DNA of 64,000 nt, from positions 124,001 through 188,000 of the forward strand of contig NZ_NRSK01000001.1 of the NCBI RefSeq assembly GCF_016584115.1. Reading direction: 5' to 3'. The notes below the pieces were generated by a model. That model searched no databases, was not told where the DNA came from, and saw only the letters and a list, made by a program, of their open reading frames with translations. Shown here in pieces: positions 7,997-16,150 of the stretch. Position numbers and translations under genes: made by a program. Source of the DNA: Ectothiorhodospira mobilis. GTDB lineage: Bacteria; Pseudomonadota; Gammaproteobacteria; Ectothiorhodospirales; Ectothiorhodospiraceae. The stretch's first letter is position 1, and each line of letters begins with the position of its first letter.

Positions 7997-9427
7997 ATGA
8001 AGCGCTTGAGAACCCATTACGACAATCTCCAGGTGAGCGAGAACGCCAGCCAGGAGGTCATCCGGGGGGCATACAAGTTCCTCTCCCAGAAATGGCATCC
8101 GGACAAGAACCCCGATCAGAGGGCCCGGGCGGAACGCATCACCCGCATCCTCAACGATGCCTATGCCGTCCTTTCCGATCCGGAGCGGCGCCGGGAGCAC
8201 GACCGCTGGATCGCCGACCAGCGCCGGGCCCTGGCCTTCGACGTGACCCTGGCGGCCCCGCCCGGTGGGAGCGAGGCACGGACCTTCTCCTATGGCTGCA
8301 CCGAGGGCCTGCAGCCGGTCCTGGTGGGGCGCGGGCGGCGTTTTATCAGCCTGCAGGACGGCACTGTGCTGGATACCCGCACGGCCCTGCACTGGATGAC
8401 CCATTCCGTGGGGGAGGCTTGGCAGGACGGCCGTTTCAGCGGCCATCCCGAGTTCTACGATGCCGGGCGCGCCCAGGATGCGGCGCGGCGCTTCAACGAA
8501 CGCTATGGCTGTGGCCGGGAGACCCCCTGGCGCCTGCCCAGCAAGCGCGAACTGCGTTCGCTCTTTCAACGTTCCATGGTCCCGTTCAAGCGCATCCTGG
8601 ACGAATCGGTCTTCTCCCCGGACTACCACGCCCCTTACTGGACCCGCACCGATAACCTCTGGCTGCAGGAGGACCGTCCCCGTCTGGTCTCCCTCCACGG
8701 CGATCCACCGCCGGGCAATGACCGCCCCCTGGGCCGGGTGCGGCTGGTGCGGGGGCCGGATCCGGTGATGCTGGCCGAAGCCATGCACCAGGTGGCCCAG
8801 GGTCTGCTCAGGGAGAAGGAGCAGGAGGCGGCCCTGGAGGTCCTCAATGAAGGGCTGGCCCACGCCCGGGAGACCCGCGGCATGGAGGACCGCAATGTGG
8901 TGCTGTGGATCCGCGACCTGGCCCGGGCCCACTTTCAGGGCAACGACTACGACCGCGCGGAGTGGTGGCTCAAGGAGATGGTGCAGGAGGCCCGCAAGCG
9001 GTTCGGCAAGGCGCACATGGAGGTGTTCAACAGCCTCATGGATCTGGGCTATTTCTACAAGACGACGCAGAACTACCTGCTGGCCCGGGATACTTTCATG
9101 GAGGGTTATGAGCTGCTGCGCGGGCTGGAGGGGGATGAGGGCGATGAGGGTCTCCTGCTGGCCCTCCTGCACGACCTGGTGGTGCTGCTGCTCATGCACC
9201 GCCAGTATGGTCAGGCGGAGGAGATCATCCGCACCCATCTCAAGGACCTGGTGGCGGACGGGGAGGGGGCCTGGCCCGCCCGGGCGGGGATGCTGGTGCT
9301 GGTGCTGGGGCTGCTGCGGGAACGCAACGGGCAGACCGGCGGCAGCCGCGACCTGTTCACCACCTTCCTCAATGCCCTGCCGCCACCGGTGGCCGGGGCG
9401 GAGGATTTCCGGCGCCCCGGGCTGTAA
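7997..9427 (+). CDS. J-domain / DUF1566 / helical-repeat protein of unknown function
   Basis: 476 residues from ATG 7997. Residues 5-70 form a J domain with the HPD motif at 34-36 (KWHPDKN), so it should stimulate an Hsp70. Residues about 115-245 match the DUF1566 (Lcl C-terminal) pattern, with TALHWM, PWRLPSKRELRSLF and YWTRTDN. From about 265 on, helical repeats of TPR type carry aromatic and small residues at alternating positions (ALEVLNEGLAHARE, RAEWWLKEMVQEARKRFG). No signal peptide or membrane segment is seen, so it is probably cytoplasmic. In-frame upstream starts exist but lack J-domain homology. It precedes the DUF2325 gene by 150 nt. This domain mix is unusual. Confidence 0.8.
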   Translation: MKRLRTHYDNLQVSENASQEVIRGAYKFLSQKWHPDKNPDQRARAERITRILNDAYAVLSDPERRREHDRWIADQRRALAFDVTLAAPPGGSEARTFSYGCTEGLQPVLVGRGRRFISLQDGTVLDTRTALHWMTHSVGEAWQDGRFSGHPEFYDAGRAQDAARRFNERYGCGRETPWRLPSKRELRSLFQRSMVPFKRILDESVFSPDYHAPYWTRTDNLWLQEDRPRLVSLHGDPPPGNDRPLGRVRLVRGPDPVMLAEAMHQVAQGLLREKEQEAALEVLNEGLAHARETRGMEDRNVVLWIRDLARAHFQGNDYDRAEWWLKEMVQEARKRFGKAHMEVFNSLMDLGYFYKTTQNYLLARDTFMEGYELLRGLEGDEGDEGLLLALLHDLVVLLLMHRQYGQAEEIIRTHLKDLVADGEGAWPARAGMLVLVLGLLRERNGQTGGSRDLFTTFLNALPPPVAGAEDFRRPGL

Positions 9428-9469
9428 GGTCCCGCCGGCGGCGGCTGGCCTCGGTTGTCTCCCCCCTAG

Positions 9470-9475
9470 TATGAT
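9470..9475 (+). promoter_or_regulatory. Candidate -10 box placed for a leaderless start
   Basis: TATGAT is followed by exactly 6 nt (CGGGCC) and then an ATG at 9482. Transcription would therefore start at or beside that ATG. No good -35 box is seen. The same TATGAT-N6-ATG arrangement occurs before rluC. Confidence 0.4.
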
Positions 9476-9481
9476 CGGGCC

Positions 9482-9580
9482 ATGCTGCAGTCTTTGTCTT
9501 CCCAGAAGCCGAATCCGGCCCCTCCGGCGCCCCGCCGGCCGGCATCGGTGGATTCCGTCCCGGCGGGGGCCGGGTGGTGA
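9482..9580 (+). CDS. Candidate 32-codon leader ORF coupled to the DUF2325 gene
   Basis: Reading from ATG 9482 gives 32 residues beginning MLQSLSSQKPNPAPPAPRRP, proline-rich and without recognisable homology. Its TGA (9578-9580) overlaps the ATG of the next gene in a TGATG arrangement, which often gives translational coupling. There is no Shine-Dalgarno sequence, but the -10 box 6 nt upstream would make the mRNA leaderless. It is too short to exclude chance. Confidence 0.35.
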   Translation: MLQSLSSQKPNPAPPAPRRPASVDSVPAGAGW

Positions 9581-12354
9581 TGGCCCGGGCCGAGATCGAA
9601 CCGGCCGTGCACAAGGGGCACGAGGCCTGGCGCACCATCTGGGAGCAGCTGGACGCGGCGGAGCGCAGCCGTGCGGTGATCGCCTTCCTGGAACGCCTGC
9701 GGGACCCGGCGGCCCGGCTGGAGCGGGTCTGTGACGCCACCCTCAAGACCCTGGCCCGGCGCAAGCGATTCCGTGTCGAGACCCTCAAACGCATGGGCAA
9801 CCCCCAGCTGGCGGAGGTGCTGCTGCCCCATGTCCCCGCCGTCCTGGGGGCGCGGGAGTGGACCCTGCTGTTCCTTGGCTACTTCGCGGACTACAAGACC
9901 GCCATCATGTGCCGGTTCCTGGATCTGTGCGGCGTGGAGCACGACGAGCGTGGCTTTGTCGTGGGGGGCGACGAGCGTATCCGTCCACCCCGGGACATGG
10001 AGGCGGTCACCGCCACCCTGGTGGAGTCCTTCGGGGTACGGGAGGTGGCTTTGTACTTCGGGGTCCTGCGGCTCATGGACCCGGATCTCTGGCATTTCCT
10101 GGAGCCGGTCCTGCCGGGGCTGTGGCGGGACCTGGAGGCGCAGGGGAAGACTCAGGGGGCCGGACCCGCCTCTGCCCCTTCCCCTGCCCGGGAAGGCGGG
10201 GGCGCCCTGGACGTGTCCGAGGACTTCACCCAGCTGGACCGGGTGATCATTGAGCAGATCCTGGCCACCCTGTCCCGCCAGGACCGGGCCCTGACCCCGG
10301 ACGAACTGGTGGACCTGGTGGAGTCGGTGCATGCCCTGGATACCGGGCGCCAGCGCACCTATTTCCATCTGGGCTTTCTCGATGCCCTGCTGCCGGGGCG
10401 TGCGGCGGAGATGAACCGGCCGGAGATGAACGATGGTCGCCGCCACTGGTACCTCTCGGGGCTGCTGGCGGGCTATGTGCGCCAGCGCGACCACGAGGCG
10501 GTGAAGACCTGCCTGCGCCGCCACGCCGACGCCCTGCGCGCCGCCTCCGCCATCCCCGGCGGGGCCGGGGCCAGTCTGGTGAACGAGGTCTATCCCTATC
10601 TCCTGGAGATGGGGTTCACCCAGGAGGCCATCCGCCTGCTGCGGGGCCAGCGGCGGCACCTGACGGCCCGCACCGTGCGCCGGGTGCTGGAATCGGCCGC
10701 GCGCGCCCTGCATGCCGGCGATGCGGAGCTGGCCAATGTCCTCCTGGTGGAACTCAAGGAGGGGATGCCCCATGCCGCCCTGGATGCGGATGAACAACGG
10801 GAACTCCATCCCCTGCTGCAACGCCGCCTGGGGCAGGCCCTTCAGGCCCGGGGGAATTTTGCCGGGGCCCGGGCCCTCTTCGAGGGGCTGCTGGAGTCGG
10901 GGGACGGCGGGGATCCGGGGCTGCTGGCGGACATGGGGCTGGTGCTGGGGGGGTTCCGCGGCCTGGAGGAGCTGGAGTTGCCCCAGGATGCCGAGCAGGG
11001 GCGCAACCTCCTGGCCCAGTTGCGCAATGGCCGGCCCTATTTCTCGCAGGCCCTGGAGCGCTTCGGCCGCGCCGGGGTGGCGGCCCATTACATCCTGGGT
11101 TTCATGGGCTATCTCGCCTGGGTGGAGTCCGACGGCCTGGATGCCGGCCGGGAGGAGGCCCTGGACCATATCAACGAGGCCCTGGTGGGCCTGATGAGCG
11201 ATGCCGCCTCCCTGGCGGCGGAACGCCACGCCCTGCTGGACCGTTGCCGTTTCATGCAGGCGGTGCTCCTCATGGCGCGGCTGGACCGGGGATCGGCCCG
11301 CGTCGCCATGGAGGCCTGGCGGGCCATCGCCGGGGAGATGCCCACCCTGGCGGGCCTGGGGGTGCAGCGGCTGATGGAATGTGCCGATCTGGTGGATCCC
11401 GCCCTGGCAGCAGAGATCGCCGAGGCGGTGTGGCGGCGTCACGGGGAATCGGCCCCCGGGATCGTGGAACGGCCGGAATGGATCGCCCGTTCGGCCTATC
11501 TCCTGGATGCGCTCCTGGCCCTGTGCCGGGAGAGCGGGCAACGGGACAAGGCGGGGCAGTGGCGTCTGTGGTCCTCCCTGGTCTCCGCGGCCCTGTCCGC
11601 CGGACGCGTGGAGACGGCCCAGGAGGGGCTGGATGCCCTGGAGGCCCTGGCTGCGGACAGCCGCTTCTGCCAACCCCTGCTGGCCTGGCTGGAGGCCCCG
11701 GAACGGGTGGACCCGGCCTGGTCGGAGACGGAGGTGCTGCGCGCCCGGGTCCGGCTTTATCGTCGTCTGGGCAAGGATGCGGAGGCCTTCGCCCAGTTGC
11801 GGGCCCTGTTCTTCGCCCTGCGCGACACCCGTCCGGTGGAGGCGGGTCAGATCCTGGACCTGTTCCGGGAGTACGGGGCCTCGCCGGAGCACTATGCCGA
11901 TCTTTCCCTGCCCGCTGGGGAGGATGCCGAGACGGGGCAGGAGGCGGACCTGGACCGGAGGCTGCAGGAGGGGGCCGAGGTGACGGTGCTGTTCGTGGGG
12001 GGCAACGAGACCCAGGCGCGCCACGCCGAGGAGGTGATCCGGGCCGTGGGGGCGCAATGGCCCGGGGTGCAGGTGATCTTCCGCCTCACCGGGTGGTCCT
12101 CCAACTGGGGCCGGGAGGTGGATGCCCTGGCGCGCCAGGCGGCCGAGGCCGATGCCGTGGTGCTCATGACCATGATGCGCACCCTCCTGGGCCGGGCCCT
12201 GCGGGAGGCCCTGAATGACCCGCCGCGGCCCTGGGTGCCCTGTACCGGCACCGGTCGGGGGGCCCTGGTGGAGAGCATCCGGCGGGCCGCCCGGGTCGGC
12301 CTGCGCATGAACCTGCAGGCCGCTTCGGGGGCGGCGCCGCCGGCGCGGCGATAG
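9580..12354 (+). CDS. Large helical-repeat protein with C-terminal DUF2325 domain
   Basis: 924 residues from ATG 9580 (a GTG at 9574 is also possible). Nearly all of it is predicted alpha-helical with degenerate TPR-like units (LGQALQARGNFAGARALFEGLL; RARVRLYRRLGKDAEAFAQLRALF). A linker rich in Pro/Ala lies near residues 195-212. The last ~110 residues form a Rossmann-like DUF2325 domain: VTVLFVGGNETQARHAEEV, then ADAVVLMTMMRTLLGRAL and a closing TGTGRGAL. DUF2325 function is unknown. It follows the J-domain gene and precedes the flagellar cluster, and its repeats resemble that protein's C-terminal half. No transmembrane segment is visible. Confidence 0.75.
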   Translation: MARAEIEPAVHKGHEAWRTIWEQLDAAERSRAVIAFLERLRDPAARLERVCDATLKTLARRKRFRVETLKRMGNPQLAEVLLPHVPAVLGAREWTLLFLGYFADYKTAIMCRFLDLCGVEHDERGFVVGGDERIRPPRDMEAVTATLVESFGVREVALYFGVLRLMDPDLWHFLEPVLPGLWRDLEAQGKTQGAGPASAPSPAREGGGALDVSEDFTQLDRVIIEQILATLSRQDRALTPDELVDLVESVHALDTGRQRTYFHLGFLDALLPGRAAEMNRPEMNDGRRHWYLSGLLAGYVRQRDHEAVKTCLRRHADALRAASAIPGGAGASLVNEVYPYLLEMGFTQEAIRLLRGQRRHLTARTVRRVLESAARALHAGDAELANVLLVELKEGMPHAALDADEQRELHPLLQRRLGQALQARGNFAGARALFEGLLESGDGGDPGLLADMGLVLGGFRGLEELELPQDAEQGRNLLAQLRNGRPYFSQALERFGRAGVAAHYILGFMGYLAWVESDGLDAGREEALDHINEALVGLMSDAASLAAERHALLDRCRFMQAVLLMARLDRGSARVAMEAWRAIAGEMPTLAGLGVQRLMECADLVDPALAAEIAEAVWRRHGESAPGIVERPEWIARSAYLLDALLALCRESGQRDKAGQWRLWSSLVSAALSAGRVETAQEGLDALEALAADSRFCQPLLAWLEAPERVDPAWSETEVLRARVRLYRRLGKDAEAFAQLRALFFALRDTRPVEAGQILDLFREYGASPEHYADLSLPAGEDAETGQEADLDRRLQEGAEVTVLFVGGNETQARHAEEVIRAVGAQWPGVQVIFRLTGWSSNWGREVDALARQAAEADAVVLMTMMRTLLGRALREALNDPPRPWVPCTGTGRGALVESIRRAARVGLRMNLQAASGAAPPARR

Positions 12355-12480
12355 GTGCCTTCCCCCCTTGCGGCGCAAGGGGCGGATCTGCATCCGGTAT
12401 CCCGCAGCAGGGGGCTTTTGCCGGCCCTGGGGGTGCGTTCGTCGCGTTTTGGCTTGCAAGCCCTTGCGCTACCTGATCCA

Positions 12481-13041
12481 ATGCGGCCCATGGGTGAAGA
12501 CGATCCTTTTGACAGTGTCCTGTCCATCCACGACCGTCTGCCCCTGCGCTGGTCGGTGGCTGAGCCGCCCGGGGACGAGGGGATGGCCCGGATCAATGAG
12601 GCCAATGAGAGCCTGTTGCGGGTCTGTGCCAGTCTGGATGATACCGCGCCCCACACGGTGGAAGAGGCCGGAGAGCTCTCCCACGAGTTGCAGCGCATCG
12701 AGTCCAAGCTCAATGTCCTTGTGGAGATGGTGGGTTCGCTGCTGCACAGCCAGGTGCAGTTGCCGCCGGCCGTATCCATGTGCATCGCCTCGACGGGTCT
12801 GGCCTGGGAATGCCAGGAACAGGTGCCGCCGGGGACCGGGCTGCACCTGCACTGGTATCTGTGCCCCCATTTCCCCCGCCCCCTGGAACTCTTCGCCCGC
12901 AGTTGTGCGGCACCGGGGGAGGGCATCACGGCCCGATTCGAAGGGCTCAGCCCCCAGGTGGAGGACGGCATCCAGAAGATGGTCTTCCGACGCCACCGGC
13001 GCAGCATCGCCCAGTCCCGTGCCCGCAGGAGAACGGACTGA
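12481..13041 (+). CDS. PilZ-related protein next to fleQ
   Basis: 186 residues from ATG 12481 (ATG 12490 is an alternative). The order of conserved pieces is LPLRW, a helical NEANESLLRVCASLD region, KLNVLVEMVGSLL, a beta-rich part with STGLAWEC and GTGLHLHWYL, and a basic end VFRRHRRSIAQSR. This matches the PilZ-domain family found beside flagellar regulators in gammaproteobacteria, although the canonical c-di-GMP motifs RxxxR and D/NxSxxG are not evident. It sits 42 nt before fleQ on the same strand. It may act with FleQ in c-di-GMP control, which is inference from position. Confidence 0.65.
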   Translation: MRPMGEDDPFDSVLSIHDRLPLRWSVAEPPGDEGMARINEANESLLRVCASLDDTAPHTVEEAGELSHELQRIESKLNVLVEMVGSLLHSQVQLPPAVSMCIASTGLAWECQEQVPPGTGLHLHWYLCPHFPRPLELFARSCAAPGEGITARFEGLSPQVEDGIQKMVFRRHRRSIAQSRARRRTD

Positions 13042-13083
13042 AGGCGGGTCCGCCGTTTGAGCTTCACACACCGGATCACATCC

Positions 13084-14553
13084 ATGGCAACTGAACAATC
13101 CAGTACCACGTCCACAGGGGAAGTCGATTGGCCGCGGGTGCCCTGCCGCGTCTTGGTGATGGCCGGCGACGCGGAGCGGGCCCGCCGCCTGCAGACCGTG
13201 CTGGAGTTTCTGGAATGCACCCCCGTGCTCCACGGCGATGGGGCTGTGCCGGCACAGGATGGGGGCTGGCTCATGGTCCTGGCCAGTGGTTGCCGGGGGC
13301 TGCCGGACCCCGGGGTGCTGCAGGAGCTGGCCGGGGACCAGGGTCCCGTCCCCCCGATGGCCCTGGTGGGGGCTGCGGAGGAGTTCGATCCCCTGCCTGA
13401 GGCGCTGCAGCCGCGGCTGCTGCGCCGCCTGGATTATCCCCCGCGCTTTCATCAGCTGGCCGATACCCTGCAGCAGGCCCGGCACCTGATGGTCAACGGC
13501 ACGGATGCGGGCAGTGGTGCCAGCCGTCAGGCCCTGTCCCGATCCCTGGTGGGCAGCAATCGCCGCATGCGTCGCATCCGTGAGCTCATCGAGCAGGTGG
13601 CCGCCACCGAGGCCAATGTCCTTATCCTGGGGGAGACCGGCACCGGCAAGGAGGTGGTGGCGCGCAATGTGCACCGCTGTTCCTCCCGCCGGGACAAGCC
13701 CTTCGTGGCGGTGAACTGCGGGGCGATCCCGGGGGATCTGCTGGAGAGCGAACTCTTCGGACACGAGAAGGGGGCCTTCACCGGGGCCATCAGCAGCCGC
13801 GCCGGGCGCTTCGAGCTGGCCCAGGGGGGCACCCTGTTCCTGGATGAGATCGGCGACATGCCCCTGCCCATGCAGGTGAAGCTGTTGCGGGTCCTGCAGG
13901 AGCGTACCTTCGAACGGGTGGGGGGCACCAAGACCCTCACCACCGATGCCCGCATCATCGCCGCCACCCACCGCAACCTGGAGGACTCCATCGGCGAGGG
14001 GCGCTTTCGCGAGGATCTGTACTATCGCCTGAACGTCTTCCCCATCGAGGTGCCTTCGCTGCGCGAGCGTATCGAGGATCTGCCGCTGCTCATCGGCGAA
14101 CTGATCCACCGCATGGAGGCGGAGGGACGGGGCAGTGTGCGTCTGTCCGAAGGGGCCCTGCGGGTGCTGGCGCGTCACGACTGGCCGGGCAATGTGCGTG
14201 AACTGGCCAACCTCGTGGAGCGCCTGGCCATCATGCATCCCGGGGAGACGGTGTCCCCGGCGGACCTTCCCGCCAAGTTCCAGAGCGGGATCGAAGCCGC
14301 GGAACTGGAGGATCTCTCCCGCGACGGGGGCGCCCCGGCCGGAGGATCTCCCCTGGGCGGGCTCCCCGAGGGTGGCGTGGATCTGAAGGAGTATATCGGC
14401 GAACTGGAGACCCGGCTCATCCGCGAGGCCCTGGAGCGGGCTGACGGGGTGGTGGCCCACGCCGCCAAGCTGCTGGGGATGCGTCGTACCACCCTGGTGG
14501 AGCGCATGCGCAAATTCGGCATCAGTCGCCCCGAGGATGCGACGGAAACCTGA
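13084..14553 (+). CDS. fleQ: Flagellar master regulator FleQ (sigma-54 enhancer-binding protein)
   Basis: 489 residues. A divergent N-terminal receiver-like domain (about 15-130, without a clear phosphoacceptor aspartate) is followed by the sigma-54-interacting AAA+ domain. The Walker A motif GETGTGKE is at 183-190, the GAFTGA loop at 230-235, and the Walker B region is [13 protein letters not shown]. The C-terminal Fis-type helix-turn-helix contains [22 protein letters not shown]. FleQ activates flagellar class II operons and in Pseudomonas binds c-di-GMP. ATG 13084 was preferred to TTG 13057. It heads the cluster and is followed by a sigma-54 promoter for the next regulator. Confidence 0.93.
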   Translation: MATEQSSTTSTGEVDWPRVPCRVLVMAGDAERARRLQTVLEFLECTPVLHGDGAVPAQDGGWLMVLASGCRGLPDPGVLQELAGDQGPVPPMALVGAAEEFDPLPEALQPRLLRRLDYPPRFHQLADTLQQARHLMVNGTDAGSGASRQALSRSLVGSNRRMRRIRELIEQVAATEANVLILGETGTGKEVVARNVHRCSSRRDKPFVAVNCGAIPGDLLESELFGHEKGAFTGAISSRAGRFELAQGGTLFLDEIGDMPLPMQVKLLRVLQERTFERVGGTKTLTTDARIIAATHRNLEDSIGEGRFREDLYYRLNVFPIEVPSLRERIEDLPLLIGELIHRMEAEGRGSVRLSEGALRVLARHDWPGNVRELANLVERLAIMHPGETVSPADLPAKFQSGIEAAELEDLSRDGGAPAGGSPLGGLPEGGVDLKEYIGELETRLIREALERADGVVAHAAKLLGMRRTTLVERMRKFGISRPEDATET

Positions 14554-14605
14554 CGCCTGGCATTTCATCCCTCCCAGGCCCTTGATTCCAAAGGGCTTAT
14601 TAATC

Positions 14606-14622
14606 TGGCATACAACCTGCTT
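14606..14622 (+). promoter_or_regulatory. Sigma-54 promoter upstream of the FleR-like gene
   Basis: TGGCATACAACCTGCTT has the invariant GG and GC separated by 10 nt and fits TGGCACG-N4-TTGCT with few mismatches. The predicted start is near 14632, about 80 nt before the ATG. FleQ is the obvious activator. Confidence 0.7.
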
Positions 14623-14711
14623 CCATCCGGGTGACGCCCCTTCATCCGCCGGATCATCGGCGCAAGGCGTTCAAGCCGGGGCCCAACCGGACCACATTCG
14701 GAGCAGGTGCA

Positions 14712-15728
14712 ATGACCCAATCGACCCTACTGACCACGGACCCGGAGGACGGGGCCACTGAACTGGTCGCCGAGGATCCCAGGAGCCGGGAGTTGCTGGA
14801 GCTGGCCGGCCGCGTGGCGGCCTCGGACGTGACCGTGATGCTCAATGGGGAATCGGGCGTCGGGAAGGAGATCTTCGCCCGCTTCATCCATGCCCGTTCC
14901 CATCGCGCTGACGGACCCTTCGTGGCGGTCAATTGCGCGGCCATCCCCGAGAACATGCTGGAGGCCATCCTGTTCGGCCACGAGCGGGGGGCCTTCACCG
15001 GCGCCACCGAGGCCCGTCCGGGCAAGTTCGAACTGGCCCAGGGCGGGACGCTGCTGCTGGACGAGATCTCGGAGATGGACCAGGCCCTGCAGGCCAAGCT
15101 CCTGCGGGTGCTGCAGGAGCGGGAGGTGGAACGTCTCGGCGGCCGCCGCCCCATGGCCATGGACGTGCGTGTCCTGGCCACCTCCAACCGCAATCTGCAG
15201 GCAGCGGTGGCCGATGGCCTGTTCCGCGAGGACCTGTTCTACCGCCTCAATGTCTTCCCCCTGCATATCCCGCCACTGCGGGAACGACCGGGGGACATCC
15301 TGCCCCTGGCGCGGCGCATGATCGAGCGTTACGGCCGGGGCATCCACCGGGTCCGCCTCAACCAGACGGCGGCGGCGCGGCTGGTGGATCACCCCTGGCC
15401 GGGCAATGTGCGGGAACTGGATAACGTCATCCAGCGCGCCATGATCCTGCATGAAGGCGACAGTATCGACGCTGTTGATGTCCGCTTTGAGACCGCTTCC
15501 GCATTGAATCACGACCGTGGGGAGGATCGCGGCGACCTGACGCCGTCCGCCCCGCGGCCCCAGCGTCTGGGGGATACCCTGCGCTCCCGTGAGGAGCAAC
15601 TCATCCTTGATGCCCTGCGGGAGGAGGCGGGCAGCCGCAAGGAGGCCGCCGCCCGGCTGGGTATCAGTCCCCGCACCCTGCGCTACAAGCTGGCACGTCT
15701 GCGGGAGGCGGGCGTGAGCATCCCCTGA
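14712..15728 (+). CDS. fleR: FleR-like sigma-54 activator lacking a receiver domain
   Basis: 338 residues made almost entirely of a sigma-54 AAA+ domain: Walker A GESGVGKE at 46-53, then GAFTGATEARPGKFE, and Walker B with GGTLLLDEISEMD. A C-terminal Fis-type helix-turn-helix follows (RKEAAARLGISPRTLRYKLARLR). Location between fleQ and fliE and the sequence match FleR/FlrC, which activates the later sigma-54 flagellar genes. FleR normally has about 470 residues with an N-terminal phosphoreceiver; here the AAA+ domain starts near residue 18. No fleS kinase gene is present either. Start 14712 was chosen over the in-frame upstream 14631 because it lies after the sigma-54 promoter. Confidence 0.88.
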   Translation: MTQSTLLTTDPEDGATELVAEDPRSRELLELAGRVAASDVTVMLNGESGVGKEIFARFIHARSHRADGPFVAVNCAAIPENMLEAILFGHERGAFTGATEARPGKFELAQGGTLLLDEISEMDQALQAKLLRVLQEREVERLGGRRPMAMDVRVLATSNRNLQAAVADGLFREDLFYRLNVFPLHIPPLRERPGDILPLARRMIERYGRGIHRVRLNQTAAARLVDHPWPGNVRELDNVIQRAMILHEGDSIDAVDVRFETASALNHDRGEDRGDLTPSAPRPQRLGDTLRSREEQLILDALREEAGSRKEAAARLGISPRTLRYKLARLREAGVSIP

Positions 15729-15745
15729 GCCCGCCGGGCACTTGC

Positions 15746-15761
15746 CGGCAGGGCGTTTGTA
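15746..15761 (+). promoter_or_regulatory. Candidate sigma-54 promoter upstream of fliE
   Basis: CGGCAGGGCGTTTGTA keeps GG-N10-G but has T for the usual C in the -12 GC. Predicted start near 15772, 35 nt before the fliE ATG. A weaker overlapping candidate (CGGGCACTTGCCGGCA) lies just upstream. fliE is a typical sigma-54 target in polar flagellates. Confidence 0.45.
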
Positions 15762-15806
15762 GAAATCCACGAGAGATAGGGGCATCCCGTTCAGGAGGAT
15801 CAAGCC

Positions 15807-16130
15807 ATGAGCAATACACAGATCGACCAGGTGCTGCAGCAGATGCGGGTACTGGCGGCCAGCGCCGGATTGGAACAGGGCGCGGGGCAGCAACAGGGTA
15901 CGGCACAGCCCAGTTTCGCGGCCATGCTGCGCCAGTCCATGGATAAGGTGAACGAGTACCAGCAGACCAGCGGTGAACTCACCACCCGCTTTGAGAAAGG
16001 GGATCCGGATACGGATCTCGTGGATGTCATGGTGGCCAAGCAGAAGGCGAGTGTCGCTTTCGAGGCCACCATGCAGGTGCGCAACCGCCTGGTGTCCGCC
16101 TATCAGGACATCATGAACATGCAGGTCTGA
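15807..16130 (+). CDS. fliE: Flagellar hook-basal body complex protein FliE
   Basis: A 107-residue protein linking the MS ring to the proximal rod and plugging the export gate. The C-terminal half is diagnostic: [19 protein letters not shown], then [35 protein letters not shown]. Length is usual. AGGAGG stands 8 nt before the ATG. It opens the fliEFGHIJ operon, 20 nt before fliF. Confidence 0.96.
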   Translation: MSNTQIDQVLQQMRVLAASAGLEQGAGQQQGTAQPSFAAMLRQSMDKVNEYQQTSGELTTRFEKGDPDTDLVDVMVAKQKASVAFEATMQVRNRLVSAYQDIMNMQV

Positions 16131-16150
16131 GGACATATTGAGAAGCCGCC

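Noticed and set aside
12440-12462. Possible sigma-54 promoter (TGGCTTGCAAGCCCTTGC) before the PilZ-like gene
   Set aside because: The GG and GC are 13 nt apart instead of 10, so the spacing rule is broken.
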